A stretch of DNA of 64,000 nt from Lepidostoma basale (GCA_022606425.2 JAHDVF020000448.1:1-64000), one strand, 5' to 3'. Counted from the first letter of the stretch, positions 33,401 to 45,404 are shown. A program made the numbers and translations. Notes: generated by a model from the letters alone, not told the origin.

Positions 33401-36400
33401 AATACTTCAGACTTCAGACTCAAATTATGAAAAGATGTTATCAGATAAGAATGTCTAGCTCACTGTTATTGATATTATAAAATATTGTTTTGTATAAATC
33501 AGATGGAAGATAAGTGATGAGATTGCAAAGGTGCAAGTTCAAGAAACGCATAATATATACGAAAATTTTGTGAAGTACGCAAATATAAAATAAAACTTTA
33601 TTAATATATAAAGTTAGTGTGTCGCAATATACATACAATAGGTATATGTTAAATAATATTTACAGTGAAATGATTATTAAACATGGAATCAAAATTAACC
33701 ATTGTGCCTTTGAAGAACAAAAAATATATATTAGGAAGATAATCAATAAAGGTTTCCAAATAAAACATGCATATCAGTTCAAATCTAATATCAAATAGTT
33801 TTAAATCCATATAGCAGTGTATATCCCGTATTAGATATAATCTGACCAACAATTTACGTAAAAAAGTTATACCATTACAACTGTAATTTATATAGCTGAT
33901 TTTATTACAAAGCAAAGCTCTCATTTTAAGCAATTATATACAATTCACGAGCCATTTTTGAGTCAGTGGTTCTAGCACCGCTTACAGCTTATAGGGCTGG
34001 CAAAACAGAATAAAAATTTCACAGCGAACAAAATTTTTTTTCGCAACGCATTACAAACCGGTTGTAATGTATAAATCTCCTCCACACACATCATACTGCA
34101 AGTGAACATTCACAGTTTGCTGTCAGATGTTGTGGAATAGATTTCTGTTGTTCGCACAGGATACTGAATTACTTTTAGAAAAAGTTTACAAGCGACAATA
34201 TATAATAATATATAACCTTAGTTATCTGGACTACAAAAACATGGAATGCAATAGCTGTTGATTTGAATGACACAACAAAGAGCGAAAGCACACTGCCACA
34301 TTTTGATGAAACAACTTTTTTGCGTTCTGTTTGACCAGGCTTTAAGATAATTAAAATGTTGACAAATATTGAAATGAAAATTACAATTTAAAATTTAACC
34401 TAAGAATTACTAAAAAAACATCATGGTAAAGTGTGCATGATTAAATAATTATTTTTTATTGACTTCCTACATAGACGTTTATATTCTTCGGCACAAGGGT
34501 TAAAATTAATGCATAGTCGCATGGAACATATGTACGTGAAAATCTGATTGCAACAAACACTTACTTTTGAAATAGCGATTTTAACTAGTTCCTGTCTCCC
34601 TGATTCAGGAATTAATCTTTCTATAACTTCAAAGGGAATCTATTCTTCCACGTACAGGAATATCACTGTCAAAAACACAAAACCTATCGTTAGGATTTAT
34701 TAGTAAAGTTCTAAAATTAGCCTGAAAGAAAGATTTTCTTAATATGATATATATTACATATTGCATATACAAATACTAACAATGGTATAAAAAAGAAGAC
34801 AGATTAGTTCTTAAAGTAATTGATAATAGCTATAATACCACATAAGATGTACATTATAAAACTGTAACAAAAAGTGACACGAACAAGAACTTGTGTGATA
34901 CCATTTCAATGTGTATATGGGATTCTGCTGTTCCAGCATCACTTAGGTTTAAGTCGAAATTAAATAATCAGTAAGATGGAAGGTAAGGTAAAGCTGATAT
35001 TAAATAATATTTTCAAGTAATCTCACAGTCCTGGTGATCTGACGAAATAGTTATGTTAAAATTAAATTTATAATTAAACAAGACTCACAGCCAGAAGAGG
35101 TTCCTCAATCAAGCGGCCAAGGTACTTCTTCTGCTGTTCCTTGGTACCGGCTATGAGGACAGGAGTTTGCTAAAAAAAAATAAGAAGATTCTTTAATACA
35201 AAATATTACAAATATTGTTCTAAAAATTATCATGCATACTTGATTATAAAAATTTACTTTAAGACACAAATGAGGTTTTGTTTATTTACTGTAAACAAAG
35301 TACATATATAAAAAAATATTTAATAGCCTTAAATTTATGATGTACGATTACAAAGCGAGCTTTTTTAACCCTCTTCTTCATATTGCTTCTAATAACCATC
35401 AATATCTCTATAAATATAATAAATACAAGCTTAAGATTGATTTAAAAAATAATATTAATAATAATCAGAATTTATCGGGTACATCGGAGGTATTTTGTGA
35501 ACATCGGAAACAAATTGTGAGTGCTGTGAGTGCGCAACACTATATTCGCATCTCACTCTTGCATACTTCACTGTGGAAGCGCGAGGAGCTCAATGTTCTC
35601 ACTACCGCCGGCAGTAGCTCTCAGGCTTGCAACCAGAGTGGACCTATGCCCGTTCCGTGAGCGTTGCCAGATGGTTTTTTAATGTTTTCAGCGAATAAAT
35701 CTCAATTATTATTATTTTTTACTTCAATTATAATTAATTAAGGGGATTAGCTATGAATGTTCTAATTTTTCCGATTTAAAATCGTTAATTTTTGATCGGG
35801 TACTGACTACCCAACACCGGAACGCGCGTTTTTATTTTAGCACTGTAAGGGAAAGGTTAACATAAAAGGGAAACCAAAAAAAAATGGCAGCATGAAAAAA
35901 AATTGTATAAGCAAGGCTACAACCGGAAAGTAACTATATTCCGATGGTTACTTGATGAACATTTTCATCAAAGTTTGTATTTTCAAAAGATAGTAAATGA
36001 TATGATTCAAATAATATTTTGGATACAAACCGAAGTGTAAATGATGCTAACGAAATGGAAACTGGAAAAAATATGGATAAATAAAAAAATCCACCAAAGT
36101 GTCATCAACCAGAGTTTACAATGCAGCTCAAGAGTGAAAATATTGAAATGTATGAAACGGAATATAAATTTATCATATTTTTTTTTGCGTGAAACTGGAT
36201 CCATAATGAAAAATATTTTTAATAATTAAATTGAATGTATAAAATGGTATCATATAGTTAAAAAAAAGATACCGTATCTGAATATAAATAACAAAAATGA
36301 CAGTACAAAATACTTATCAGACAAATGATATCAAAGCCGGTATACGGCCTTTCCAAAGAAAAAAATTCAAACAAAAAATTATCCGCTATCTATAGATATT

Positions 36401-39400
36401 AAAAATATTGATAGCAAGCTTCATATTTGTAATAAATTATGCTTATTGGTATTAAAGTAATATATTTTAACCTTCAGCCGCAATATTAAGCAAAGGCATG
36501 AACGAATCATGAAATTATTTCCCCATGCAAATGATGTTGTATTAATGTTTTGATGGGTTAAAATTAATAATTTATTTAATTTTTACATTGGATCAAGAGT
36601 AAATATTTATCTTAAGCTCAATATTTTTTCCAGTTTATCCGGGAAATATTTTGATCTCCCATTGCACTTTAATTTAAAATTAGTAATACAAAAATAATGA
36701 AACAAAATAAACAAGCAATACATACATAGATTATTAATATAAATACACTGTCACATAAAAGTCTGCATAGATATATAATAATTTATTATTATTATTATCT
36801 GTTTTACAGAATAGGATTTAGATCAAGTTTTCTTAGATCAGCTGCTGCTATTTATTTACTTCAATTCCTACAGAAAAAAATGATAAATTAACTCTGCATA
36901 GAACTTTAATAAAAAATACATTAAAAATAAAACTATATAGTTCATATGCATAGCTTGATTAGTGCAACACAAAATTGGTATAATTTGTAAAATAAATCTC
37001 ATTCTTGAAATGTAAATATAATTAAAATAAATTACAAATGAAGATAATTTTAAAATAAAATCTCTTCTTAAAAACAAAAGAGCAAAAACAAAATAGCATC
37101 AATTATGTTTTTGCTGTTGATATTGCAAACTTGTACCTCTTTCTATGTTTCTAGTTCTAATTTGCATGAATTAGAACTGACGGTTAATGGGTTAAATATT
37201 TTTATGTAACTGTTTCAAAGTTTATGAAATGATTTATTGATTTGCCCTACCGCACGCAAGACAAAACAGTATGCAGATGATAAACAGTAAGTGTCTGATA
37301 TATTTAAGTCATACTTTTAAAATGGAAATGAATATTAGCATGCATAAGTGTAATCAATCACAATCTCAATCAGTTTAAAATTCAGAATTTTACTGTAAAT
37401 ATGTATATAATATACATCATTCACTCACACCAAGGCCACTCGCTTCCATCGCTGTCATGATTCCAGAACAACCAAAAGCCAATTCTTCAGCAATTAAGCA
37501 GCCATCAAAGACTCCCAATTCTAAACCACCTGGAAAACAGCAGACAATTGAAATTATTTTTAAGAGAATAGATGGCACAATACAATACATAAACATATAC
37601 AAGTCAACATCAATCAGGGACTGGTGGTGAAACTTTTCGCGGAATGTAAAAGATCCAAGCATTAATACTTTTTATCCGTATTGAAAATTTTCACCAGCCG
37701 CACCACTGACATATGAGCATCACAATATGACCCAATGATCCCCGGGCGAGAAACAGTAATTCATTGGCACTTACGCCCAAACCAGAAGCACGGATGGCTT
37801 GTGTGATTCCAGCACAGCCATAAGACAGCTCTTCGTCCAATATGCATCCATCAAATATGCCCATGTCTATACCACCTGTCAGATCATTTTTATTTAAATA
37901 AAAGAACAATTTTGAGAATGGCAACAATTCTAGTTATCCATCCCAATAATACGATTAGATTTCAAACTTTTATTAAAATAAATAGTTTAAAATACTAAAA
38001 AATTGCATACCACAATGCAAATACCATATTTTACAAACTATAAGATGCACTTTTTTCTTTAAAAAAATTGCCGCTAATATTCTGCTGCGTCTTATACTAG
38101 CTAGTAGCTAGTTTCGCAATGGAAAAAAGTAAAAGATATTCATATGATGTGGGCTATAGATTGAATATGCAAAAGAATGTGGAAACAGAGCAGCTGAGCA
38201 GCATTTCGCCCCTCTACCAACACAAAAAAACATTCGTGATCAGCGGGCTAGTGAAAAACTAAAAAAAATTAGGAAAATTAAATATGCAAATAGAGGACTG
38301 AATGCCAAATGGTAAAAAAGTTTTTTTTTTAATTGCTTAAAAATTATGGTGCGTCTTATAGTTTTAATTTTGGAACACTGTTAATATACATATCACAATT
38401 TATAATAAAAAAAATTAAGTAAAGTATCATAGCGTTTGGGCCAAAACAGTGGATATTCTAATAAAATGATTTTTTTTTAAATTGACACGTAAGTAATAAT
38501 CGTGGTCTATTGATGCAAATTTTTGTTTTTACTAGAAATATTTTTTTAAATAAGGAAAAATATAATAATTCAAGATCACAATCACTCCTAACAAATCGCA
38601 CCAGTATTTCTATAGTGCCAAAAGTCAAACGTCACGTTTTTGGCTAGTTACATTCCAAATACAAATTTAACAAGTTTATATACTTAATTTTTGGAATACA
38701 TTTTATTTAATTTTCTGTATATCAATATATCATCCTCTTCTCTCTTAGCCATTTCCCAATTATATGGGGTTACCTCTCCTAATATAAGAGAACAGCTCCA
38801 GGCTGCGTTGTCGATCTGCAGTAATCACATGTTGTTTTTATTTTTATTTTTTAATATTATTTCTTCTTATTTCTGTGTATCAATATATGTGATGTGATAT
38901 ATATAATGCTTTTTTTTTACTTTTGTCACTTTAGAAATAAAGGTTAAATATGTTCCATTTGAAATGATATTAGAGAGAAGGAATTTTTCAGGAAATAAAC
39001 ATTCTAATCATATGGTGGAAGAATACACATCTCAAATACTTGAGTAAAATTCAATGTTTGGTTTTAAAAACATATTGAATCTAACATCTATTATCATATG
39101 CTTGATTACCACTTGAATTTATGCAATAGAGTAAAAACAGGTTTTTCAGGTGATATGTTAAATTATCATAAGAGTTTCAAGACAAAATCTACACATTTTA
39201 ATATTACTATTTAAATAACTTTACTGGATCTGAACCCTGATCCAAATAATATATTAATTAAAAATATACACAAAATTACCAAAGGATCTATCCTATTATC
39301 AAGCTTAAAAGAATTAGGTTATGTTTGCATTGAACTATGAGTCAAACACAGTCAAACTCGATTATAACAAACTCAATAGATTGAACTAACTAACCATCAC

Positions 39401-42400
39401 GCTTTCTCACTTTCTTTTCTTTTTGCCCCCGCAGAAGATGTGATGGGTTGCGAACCTCATCAAATAATTAAGCAATAACTAAACAATTTAATTTTTTTAT
39501 TATATTTACTAATATATTTCCATAACAGAAGCATATGGAAGTGAAACTTGGAGCTGGCAGAAGAAGGATGAAAGTAGGCAGAAACAAAATGGCTAAAAAC
39601 AATGTGCATATGAATGCATAAAATTAATAAAAGATCACATGGCCACAAGATGATATAGGTATTGAATCAATGGATGAGGGAGCAATGGTTAAAAGAATAA
39701 CAAGTAGTGTGAATGGAAAGAAGTCTAGGAAGGCTGAGTAAAACATGACATGGATAAATTAATTAATTACTAAAAGTTGGCCATTTTGGAAGTCAGAAAA
39801 TATATGAACATGCGAAGCTTGAGAGATATATCAGTATACAATATTCTGGTGCTCCAACTTCTCCGCCTACTCCTACAGGGAAATGGTTTGATGGATAGTT
39901 AATTAGAGATTTTAATAAATAATTCAAAGATAATAAACTATAAATAATTTATAAAAAGCCGAAAAAATTGCGATCTTGGGTGTATCAATTACTTTTAAAG
40001 ATAGATTAGATCGATCAAAGAAGAGACCACATGTATTCTCATAACCAATCATTCGCAAATGGGACCTCTTTTATTCAAATTATAACAGAGTTTGACTGCA
40101 TATCAGGAGACAGGTTAATCAACCTTTCATTTTTAAACTGGTTGCCCACTAATACACGCAAACAATAAGTATATTTGTGCCATACCACAGTGAGTGGGTA
40201 CATGTCCATTCATGAGGCCGATGCTCCAGGCCTTCTTGACGATATCCCAGGGGAATGCTCCGCTCTTGTCATACTCGGCAGCCCTTGGAATGATTTCATC
40301 ACGGGCAAACTTTTTTGCCAGGTCTTGTAGGGCTTTCTGTTCTTCGCTGTACTCTAATAAAATGAAAAATTTTACGATATTAATTAAATATAAATGTTCA
40401 AAAGATCAATGTTGTAAATGGAAATTGCTCGGTGGAAGTTCAATGTAAATATAAAAATAAACAAATTTAACCGTTTCAATACTACTTTTTTCTATAAACA
40501 ATATGAAATAGACAAGACACTTAAAGGACTCAATTTGTAACGACAAACTGACCGTTGTTATCAAAACTAGAATTAAGACAGTGCATGAATAATGTATTAC
40601 AACCTACAAAAAACTGAACAAGATAATAAAAACTCATTAACAATGCATTTTGAAAGTTCAGTGTTGATTTAAAAATACTTTGGGTTAATTAATCCCTTTA
40701 GTACTGAAATGGTTATTTCAATATTACATTATAATATAAATATTTAGTTTCATTCTAATTGGTTTTATGGCTTCTATCGGTTTCGGCAGCTCCCTATCAT
40801 CTTCTGAGAACCCATAAAACCAAGTCGAATTAAACAAAATATTAATTATAAAGAATTTGTTTATTTATTTTATTTTCATTATATACAGTTGTCTCTATCT
40901 ATTGTTCCTCAAATAATTGTTTTCCCATATGCATCATTATTTATTGCAGTCCCGAATTAATTTCATACAAAACATGTAAAAATAGATCGCATTGATCGTT
41001 TCTCTGTGCATCATTTTACTGCATTATAAACAGAAAATTTCTTGGCATCAGTTGAAGCAGTTTACAGTCGTAAACTGTTTTAAGAAGTGTGGTTACAACA
41101 GCGTAGCAGCGCATTCGATAACTGATGCCAATAACAATGTAATTTGTTTTTTATTTTTATTTTAGATAAACTTAAGGCGTTAACACTGTGGAATTCCATA
41201 ATGACGAATTTTTGTGAATTAAAACACTGTTTTTTCCACTTTTGAGTTTATTTTTCTTGAAGGCACCCCTTCATCATCGGGAGAACGATATAAACTCTCC
41301 CGTTCTCCCGATGATAAAGGTGTAAGCCTTCGAAACATGCCGAGAAAAATAAACTCAAAAGTGGAAAAAAGTGTTTTAATTCATAAAAAAAAAAAAAATT
41401 GTAACACAGAAAAATATTGATTTCTTACGGCAATAAAAAAAAGCCAAAAAACAAATGACGGTGAAAGATTATTTAAACAAATTGATTTATACCTGAAACA
41501 TGTATTATTTTTAGAATATGTATGCACATATTAAATATTTAAATATGAATGTGTTTTGTTTTCTGTATTCCCGCATTCATTGTTTTCCCGCATCCATAGT
41601 TTATTTCAATAGATCCCTTCAAAAACGATAGACAGAGGTTTCACTCTACTGTACATGTTAATTATGTATAAATACCAAGGAACAAAATATACTATTATTC
41701 AGTTTTAAAATAATTATAATCCTTAGCAATTTACACTTTCGTTTATCATTTTTTATACTAACTCTTGTAACCATAACAATAAACATATATATATCCGTAT
41801 TCAAATTATGGTTTGATTTTTAAATAGCCCAAAACACAACATTTTGTGAACATGCTATTATGTAGTTTTATTGTATTTCCAATTCAACCTTCTATAAGTG
41901 CCTCAATAAAATAAATTATTTCACCTTTTACTCTGTACAACTAGAGGTAGGATGAACGGTGTTATATAAGTTTGACATTGCAAATAGTGGAGAGATAATT
42001 AATTAGACTTTGTCCTATTAATCCAAGTGAACTGTGGATTATTTGATAAGGACGTAAGAAAAAATACTTAACGTGAACTTGGTTATCAAAACACAATGAC
42101 TAAAAACAACTAATAAATAATGAAAGTGACTTGCATAAAATGTTAGAAAGTCAGCAAGCTAATGAACTTATATTTTTGTAAAAAGGTGGGAACTTGTTTT
42201 TGGCATATAATTATGTTGACCAAAACAACTTGATCTTGATCATTTTTATATCAGAAATAAGGGAAAATGTGACTACTATCATAACACAAATGTGTTTTTA
42301 AAATGACAATAAACATGTTTATGCGTATTGCCGAGGAAATAACATTTAAAAGCAGTTTCTAATGTAAGTAATGTGAGAGATGGGGGACATACAAAGTAAC

Positions 42401-42811
42401 ATTAGATCTATATACCTATTAACAGTCGGAATTCATTACTTAAAAAGAAACCACTACTGACTGATGATTTCGAAAAGTTTTTGACATGTGGCATGAAATA
42501 ATTAAGCGTTCGTAAGATAAAATAAGTTTTGATAATCTTAATATTTCAGGTGACATTTTTGATGTAACACGTAAGTAATTATCAACGCAAGAATATTAAA
42601 ATCGGTATTTACCGAACCACATTCCACCGGAGTTGGCATCTTGACCAGCGTGTAACTTAGAAGATGTTGTCAATGTTCTTATCGCTGGGCGCTGGATAAA
42701 TTTGGTTAGCTGAAAACAATACAAATATTAAGAATCTATTTATTTTAAAACAATCTTTAAAACTATACAAATATTATTGAATTGCTAACTTACCTTGGTA
42801 ATTGAAGCCAT
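27493..42811 (-). CDS. ACADM: Medium-chain acyl-CoA dehydrogenase, mitochondrial
   Basis: This flavoenzyme carries out the first step of mitochondrial beta-oxidation and passes electrons to ETF. Exons in transcript order: 42794-42811, 42613-42709, 40186-40353, then either 37775-37875 or 37429-37529, 35089-35169, 29604-29843, 28726-28866, 28269-28458, 27493-27725. Either choice gives 422 residues, the length of vertebrate ACADM (421). The start ATG at 42811 opens [18 protein letters not shown], a basic acid-free mitochondrial presequence. Landmarks: [13 protein letters not shown] and MWITNGG (FAD and acyl site), [35 protein letters not shown], and IYEGTSQ with the catalytic Glu at residue ~400. 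The duplicated exon encodes part of the acyl-chain pocket. All borders are GT-AG. The 5.2-kb intron 29844-35088 holds a MITE and a LINE. Identification is secure; the use of both exons is inferred. Confidence 0.95.
29100..29478 (+). repeat. LINE family 1 tail split by a SINE
   Basis: The LINE words stop at 'gtcagagaaat' (about 29217) and resume after the SINE at about 29362 (gtgtataacacaacatttga, then cagtgtggaagtctattctt and ggcgtgatggtta). It lies in an ACADM intron. Confidence 0.65.
29217..29361 (+). repeat. 5'-truncated SINE with poly-A tract
   Basis: It starts within the SINE body (gatggcagtgtgattgtcac) and runs to 'cgagaatcaatatatcagct', followed by about 27 A residues. The tRNA-like head is absent. 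Confidence 0.7.
29844..31121. other. ACADM intron, no feature recognised
   Basis: Left part of the 5.2-kb intron between exons 35089-35169 and 29604-29843. AT-rich with chance ORFs only. Confidence 0.45.
31122..31625. mobile_element. Long-TIR MITE
   Basis: The left arm GGGTACGGCCACACC ... ggcgattgtagcgccgc ... gatcttttatggta mirrors the right arm taccataaaagatcaccgcc ... gcggccgtaccc. It is about 500 bp and non-coding, in an ACADM intron. Superfamily undetermined; no convincing target duplication. Confidence 0.7.
31640..32740. other. ACADM intron, no feature recognised
   Basis: AT-rich, nothing supportable. Confidence 0.45.
32745..33165 (+). repeat. LINE family 1, long 3' copy with intact C-terminal frame
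   Basis: A continuous frame runs [83 protein letters not shown], then stop, followed by a GTTA tail. It is 5' truncated and lies in an ACADM intron, antisense to the gene. Confidence 0.85.
33166..35088. other. ACADM intron, no feature recognised
   Basis: AT-rich, no supportable feature. Confidence 0.45.
35530..35858. repeat. Shared repeat block (copy 2)
   Basis: Colinear with 17480-17813. The CAGGGAT-type ends of the hAT-like element are not present around this copy, so it is a fragment. Confidence 0.65.
35859..37428. other. ACADM intron, no feature recognised
   Basis: AT-rich, chance ORFs only. Confidence 0.45.
37429..37529 (-). CDS. ACADM: ACADM alternative exon, version 2 (proximal to exon 35089-35169)
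   Basis: This exon is 101 bp, from acceptor ...ttttccag to donor GTGAGT. It encodes [16 protein letters not shown], then [17 protein letters not shown]. It starts in phase 1 and ends in phase 0, exactly like its twin at 37775-37875, so joining both would shift the frame. It keeps Glu at the position equivalent to mature human Glu99, at the base of the acyl pocket. Confidence 0.85.
37775..37875 (-). CDS. ACADM: ACADM alternative exon, version 1 (distal)
   Basis: This exon is 101 bp, from acceptor ...atctgacag to donor GTAAGT. It encodes [16 protein letters not shown], then [17 protein letters not shown]. It matches its twin at 19 of 33 residues, with key positions conserved and both splice sites intact. 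It has Arg where the twin and human ACADM have Glu. The two exons are separated by a 245-bp intron. Confidence 0.85.
38033..38365. mobile_element. pogo/Tigger-like remnant with DNA-binding-domain fragment
   Basis: The ends ACAAACTATAAGATGCAC and its near-complement (gtgcgtcttatagttt) enclose a short frame, [15 protein letters not shown]. After one frameshift it continues as [16 protein letters not shown], ...[17 protein letters not shown] and [10 protein letters not shown]. This looks like the N-terminal helix-turn-helix of a pogo/Tigger transposase (GNRAAE...F motif). The catalytic domain is absent. ACADM intron. Confidence 0.65.
38366..39348. other. ACADM intron; only short repeat scraps
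   Basis: A scrap at 38418-38455 (agtatcatagcgtttgggcc) matches the family B flank at 10618. 38730-38790 resembles a common insect LINE tail (tcttagccatttcccaatta). Nothing else. Confidence 0.4.
39349..40098. mobile_element. pogo-like MITE interrupted by LINE-derived sequence
   Basis: The left end CAGTCAAACTCGATTATAAC mirrors the right end (ttataacagagtttgactg). Between them are an antisense LINE family 1 tail (about 39385-39460, actaactaaccatcacgc) and a decayed sense copy (about 39530-39905, from gaagcatatggaagtgaaac to atggtttgatgg). The ACADM exon at 40186 begins 88 bp further on. Confidence 0.55.
40745..40825 (-). repeat. Single hammerhead-like motif (family E)
   Basis: Minus strand from about 40807: CAGAAGA, extra T, a GATAGGGAGCTGCC hairpin region, GAAACC, GATAG. 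Outside are 'ggttttatgg' and its complement. A relative on the plus strand lies at 63110-63152. Confidence 0.45.
41163..41395. repeat. Family B inverted repeat, second copy
   Basis: 'tagataaacttaaggcgtt', 'aattaaaacactgttttttc', 'cttcatcatcgggagaacga' and 'aaggtgtaagccttcgaaac' repeat 10327-10866 without the family A insertion. The left arm has lost the 'gacatgtttcgaagg' segment. It ends in an A-run. Confidence 0.65.
41396..42612. other. ACADM intron, no feature recognised
   Basis: AT-rich. Confidence 0.4.
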
Positions 42812-43265
42812 TATAAGTTGGATCAAAAAACAGTGGAGGAACGAAGAAAATACTAACTACTAGTATAATACAAATGCGAAACTGAAATAAAATAAGCGAA
42901 ATCGTCCACAAACTTTTATAGAATAATCTCGAGTAGGGTGTAAAGTCCAGAATTCCAATCTACGGCGCATAGATAAGTGTTGTGTTTGATGTAGAGACCA
43001 TAGACTTCAATCACGGCTTTTAGTCATAGATATCTAATTTAAAATCTAAACCAATGCCGTCTCGAAGTAGACAAGCCGGAATGTTTAATTTATGAATCTG
43101 GGTCCAGTCAAATGTCATAAAATTGTCGTAAAAAAATATCGTGACTTCTTCGAAATAATTAATAAATATATACATTTTTAACAAAATTTATGTATTATGT
43201 TTAAAAATATCGTAACTTTTTCGCAACAAATAAAAAAACATAAGAACTATTTTTGGCATTTTTAA
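42812..43265 (-). promoter_or_regulatory. ACADM upstream region
   Basis: It holds the 5' untranslated sequence and presumably the promoter of ACADM. No TATA box or initiator can be assigned with confidence. Confidence 0.35.
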
Positions 43266-43269
43266 TTTG

Positions 43270-43440
43270 TATTATATTCATATATTCAGCAGACGAATTG
43301 CTCTTCCCACTGGTGTCACCAGAGGCAGGTTGGTTCTGGCAGCCAGTAGGAAAAACAATCTCCAAGTGCTGTCGCTGTCGGAGATACCTATCAGGGACAA
43401 AAAGATCAACCGAGTTCTCGAAATATCACTTGATTAATCT
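43270..43440 (-). repeat. CR1/Jockey-like pol C-terminal scrap
   Basis: Minus translation RTNLPLVTPVGRAIRLLN is nearly identical to the tail at 51175-51432 ([18 protein letters not shown]). Frames break upstream. Confidence 0.7.
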
Positions 43441-43782
43441 AAAAACTGCCACAGAGGTCGCAGTCCTGTAGACACCGGTCAGGGAAAGAAGAGGGACGCA
43501 TTGGCCCCTCAGTAGTGCGGAGGACACCGTCCAAACCGCAAGGTAACCCGACCACACTACGGCCACGTATGTGACTCTTGTCACATACACAGCCTTGTAT
43601 AGTAGTCGGATCGCGGGTGATCGGAGGCCCCAAGACACAGTGCTGAGGCGCCTGACCTGCATAAATAGATTCGCGGACCTCTTAGGCAAAGCCTTGATAC
43701 GCCCCAGGAAGAAGAGCGACATGTCAACCTGGACATCAAGGTATCGAAACGTACTCTCAAACCTGATGCCAGATCCATTCAT
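43426..43782 (-). repeat. R1-like LINE reverse-transcriptase fragment
   Basis: A 118-codon open minus frame reads RYLDVQVDMSLFFLGRIK, VSWGLRSPAIRLLYKAVYV, TRVTYVAVVW and LLSLTGVYRTATSVAV. The WGLR-AIR-LY and TYAA-W pattern is characteristic of the R1-clade RT thumb. It is truncated at both ends and joined to a different LINE family at 43426-43440. Confidence 0.75.
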
Positions 43783-44439
43783 CCGTATGAACGGATAGCA
43801 ATAAACCGTTCATTCATCCGTATGTTCACGAGATTCACAAATTAGATTAAATTTTTGAAAATAATTAAGACAGAATTTCTCAAGAATAATTTTGATCTGA
43901 AAACCTGAGAACCGAATTAATTTAACTAAACACGCAACGGTTGGTACAATGGTCGGCCATAATGATTTTTTTATCCGATCTGTATCTTAAGAGGGAGTCT
44001 GTTTATAGCGAACGAAAGTCGAGATCGATAAAACAAATTGAGAATTTGCAGCATCTCGATCTCGGCGATCTTTGACTTTAAATAGATGGCCTTAGAGCAG
44101 GTCGGATCAGATGAAAAACTACATCAGACGAGATTACATCACACGTATCAAAGCAATATCTTTGAACTTTTGGCCATCGTATCAACCTGAGCACTCTACA
44201 ACTGCATTCCTGAGATTTTTTCTGCCATCAAGAAATACCTAGAGCCTGCCAGCAGTACCGCCGATACTACCGCACTTTGAGGACTGATCGAAAAGTTTGA
44301 TTCTCTTAACACACGTATCGTAAAGAAATCAGCTCTAGATCCCCGAACATGAGGTGGCCAGCGCAATCATCATCACCATCATCTTCAAATACAGTCCACT
44401 ACGCATCGAAGCCACTGTTCGTCCAGAACTAAAAGTTTT
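43783..44439. other. Intergenic, no feature recognised
   Basis: Moderately GC-richer than its surroundings. Probably old repeat DNA; no family assigned. Confidence 0.4.
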
Positions 44440-44980
44440 TGGAAACAAGAATTTGTCAATGAAAGCGAAAACGGCCGTTCACAATGCAGTTCTGGTCGCA
44501 ACCCTCATGTATGGAAGCGAAGCATGGAACTGGCAAAATAAGGATGAGAGCTGAATAAATGCAATAGAGATGAGATCCCTAAGACTTACGAGCATGTGTG
44601 CTAGAACAATGTACGACAGAACCGTAAATGCTGAAATAAGAAAGGAATGTAAAGCGGAAGTTATTATGAATAAAATTACGAAAGGATCGCTGCATTGGTC
44701 CGAACATATGGAGTGCACGGATCGAGACAGAATGGTTAAGAAAGTATGCATTAATGATGTAAATGGAGTATGGAGTCGAGGCACACTGAGGAAAACATGG
44801 CATGACCAAATTAATTAAATTTTAAAAGTTGGTCATTTAAGAAGTCGAAGGAATCGACGTGCGTGTATGACTCGTTTTATGAATGTGGAGGAAGCTAGAG
44901 AGGTGTGTCAGGATAGAGTAGTGTGGCGGTCCATTCTCTCTGCCTGCCCCTGCGGAGAAACGGCATGATGGTTTGTTGTT
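44440..44980 (+). repeat. LINE family 1, diverged long copy
   Basis: '[18 protein letters not shown]' is followed by a stop, then EMRSLR, MNKITKGSLHWSEHMEC, 'RKTWHDQIN', 'cgacgtgcgtgtatgactcg' and 'cctgcggagaaacggcatga'. More decayed than 32745-33165. Confidence 0.75.
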
Positions 44981-45404
44981 ATTGTTGTCATGAAATGGAG
45001 CATTTTTTACAGCTCCCCTGAGAAGATTATTGTACTTTGCAAATATGAAGCTCTATAAATCATCCAGAGTTGATTTATAATCTCACGGGTGTGTTTTGAA
45101 TACCTACATTATTACTTGAGAACTCAAAGTCGAATAAATATATTTAGGTAAAAATATGTTTATCTTTAATTCATTTCAGTTCTAAAACACATTGTTTGTA
45201 TTTACAACAAATTTTGTTATTACCTCGCGTGGCAGGGCTTCGTCAAATTTGGAGTGAAGAAGATTAATCATACCATTTTATAATATAATACTTGAATGGG
45301 TTGTTGAAATAAAAAATGTAATTGTTTTTAATATTTTTTATTTATTACCAATTCTTTTAATATTGTCAGAAAAAATCGGCAAAGAAAAAAATGTTAAAAA
45401 ACTA

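Noticed and set aside
37429..37875. Both duplicated ACADM exons in one transcript
   Set aside because: Each is 101 bp with matching phases, so joining them shifts the frame.
45205..45250. Another hammerhead-like motif (complement of gggcttcgtcaaa)
   Set aside because: Only the first half of the grammar is present; no hairpin and no GAAAC.
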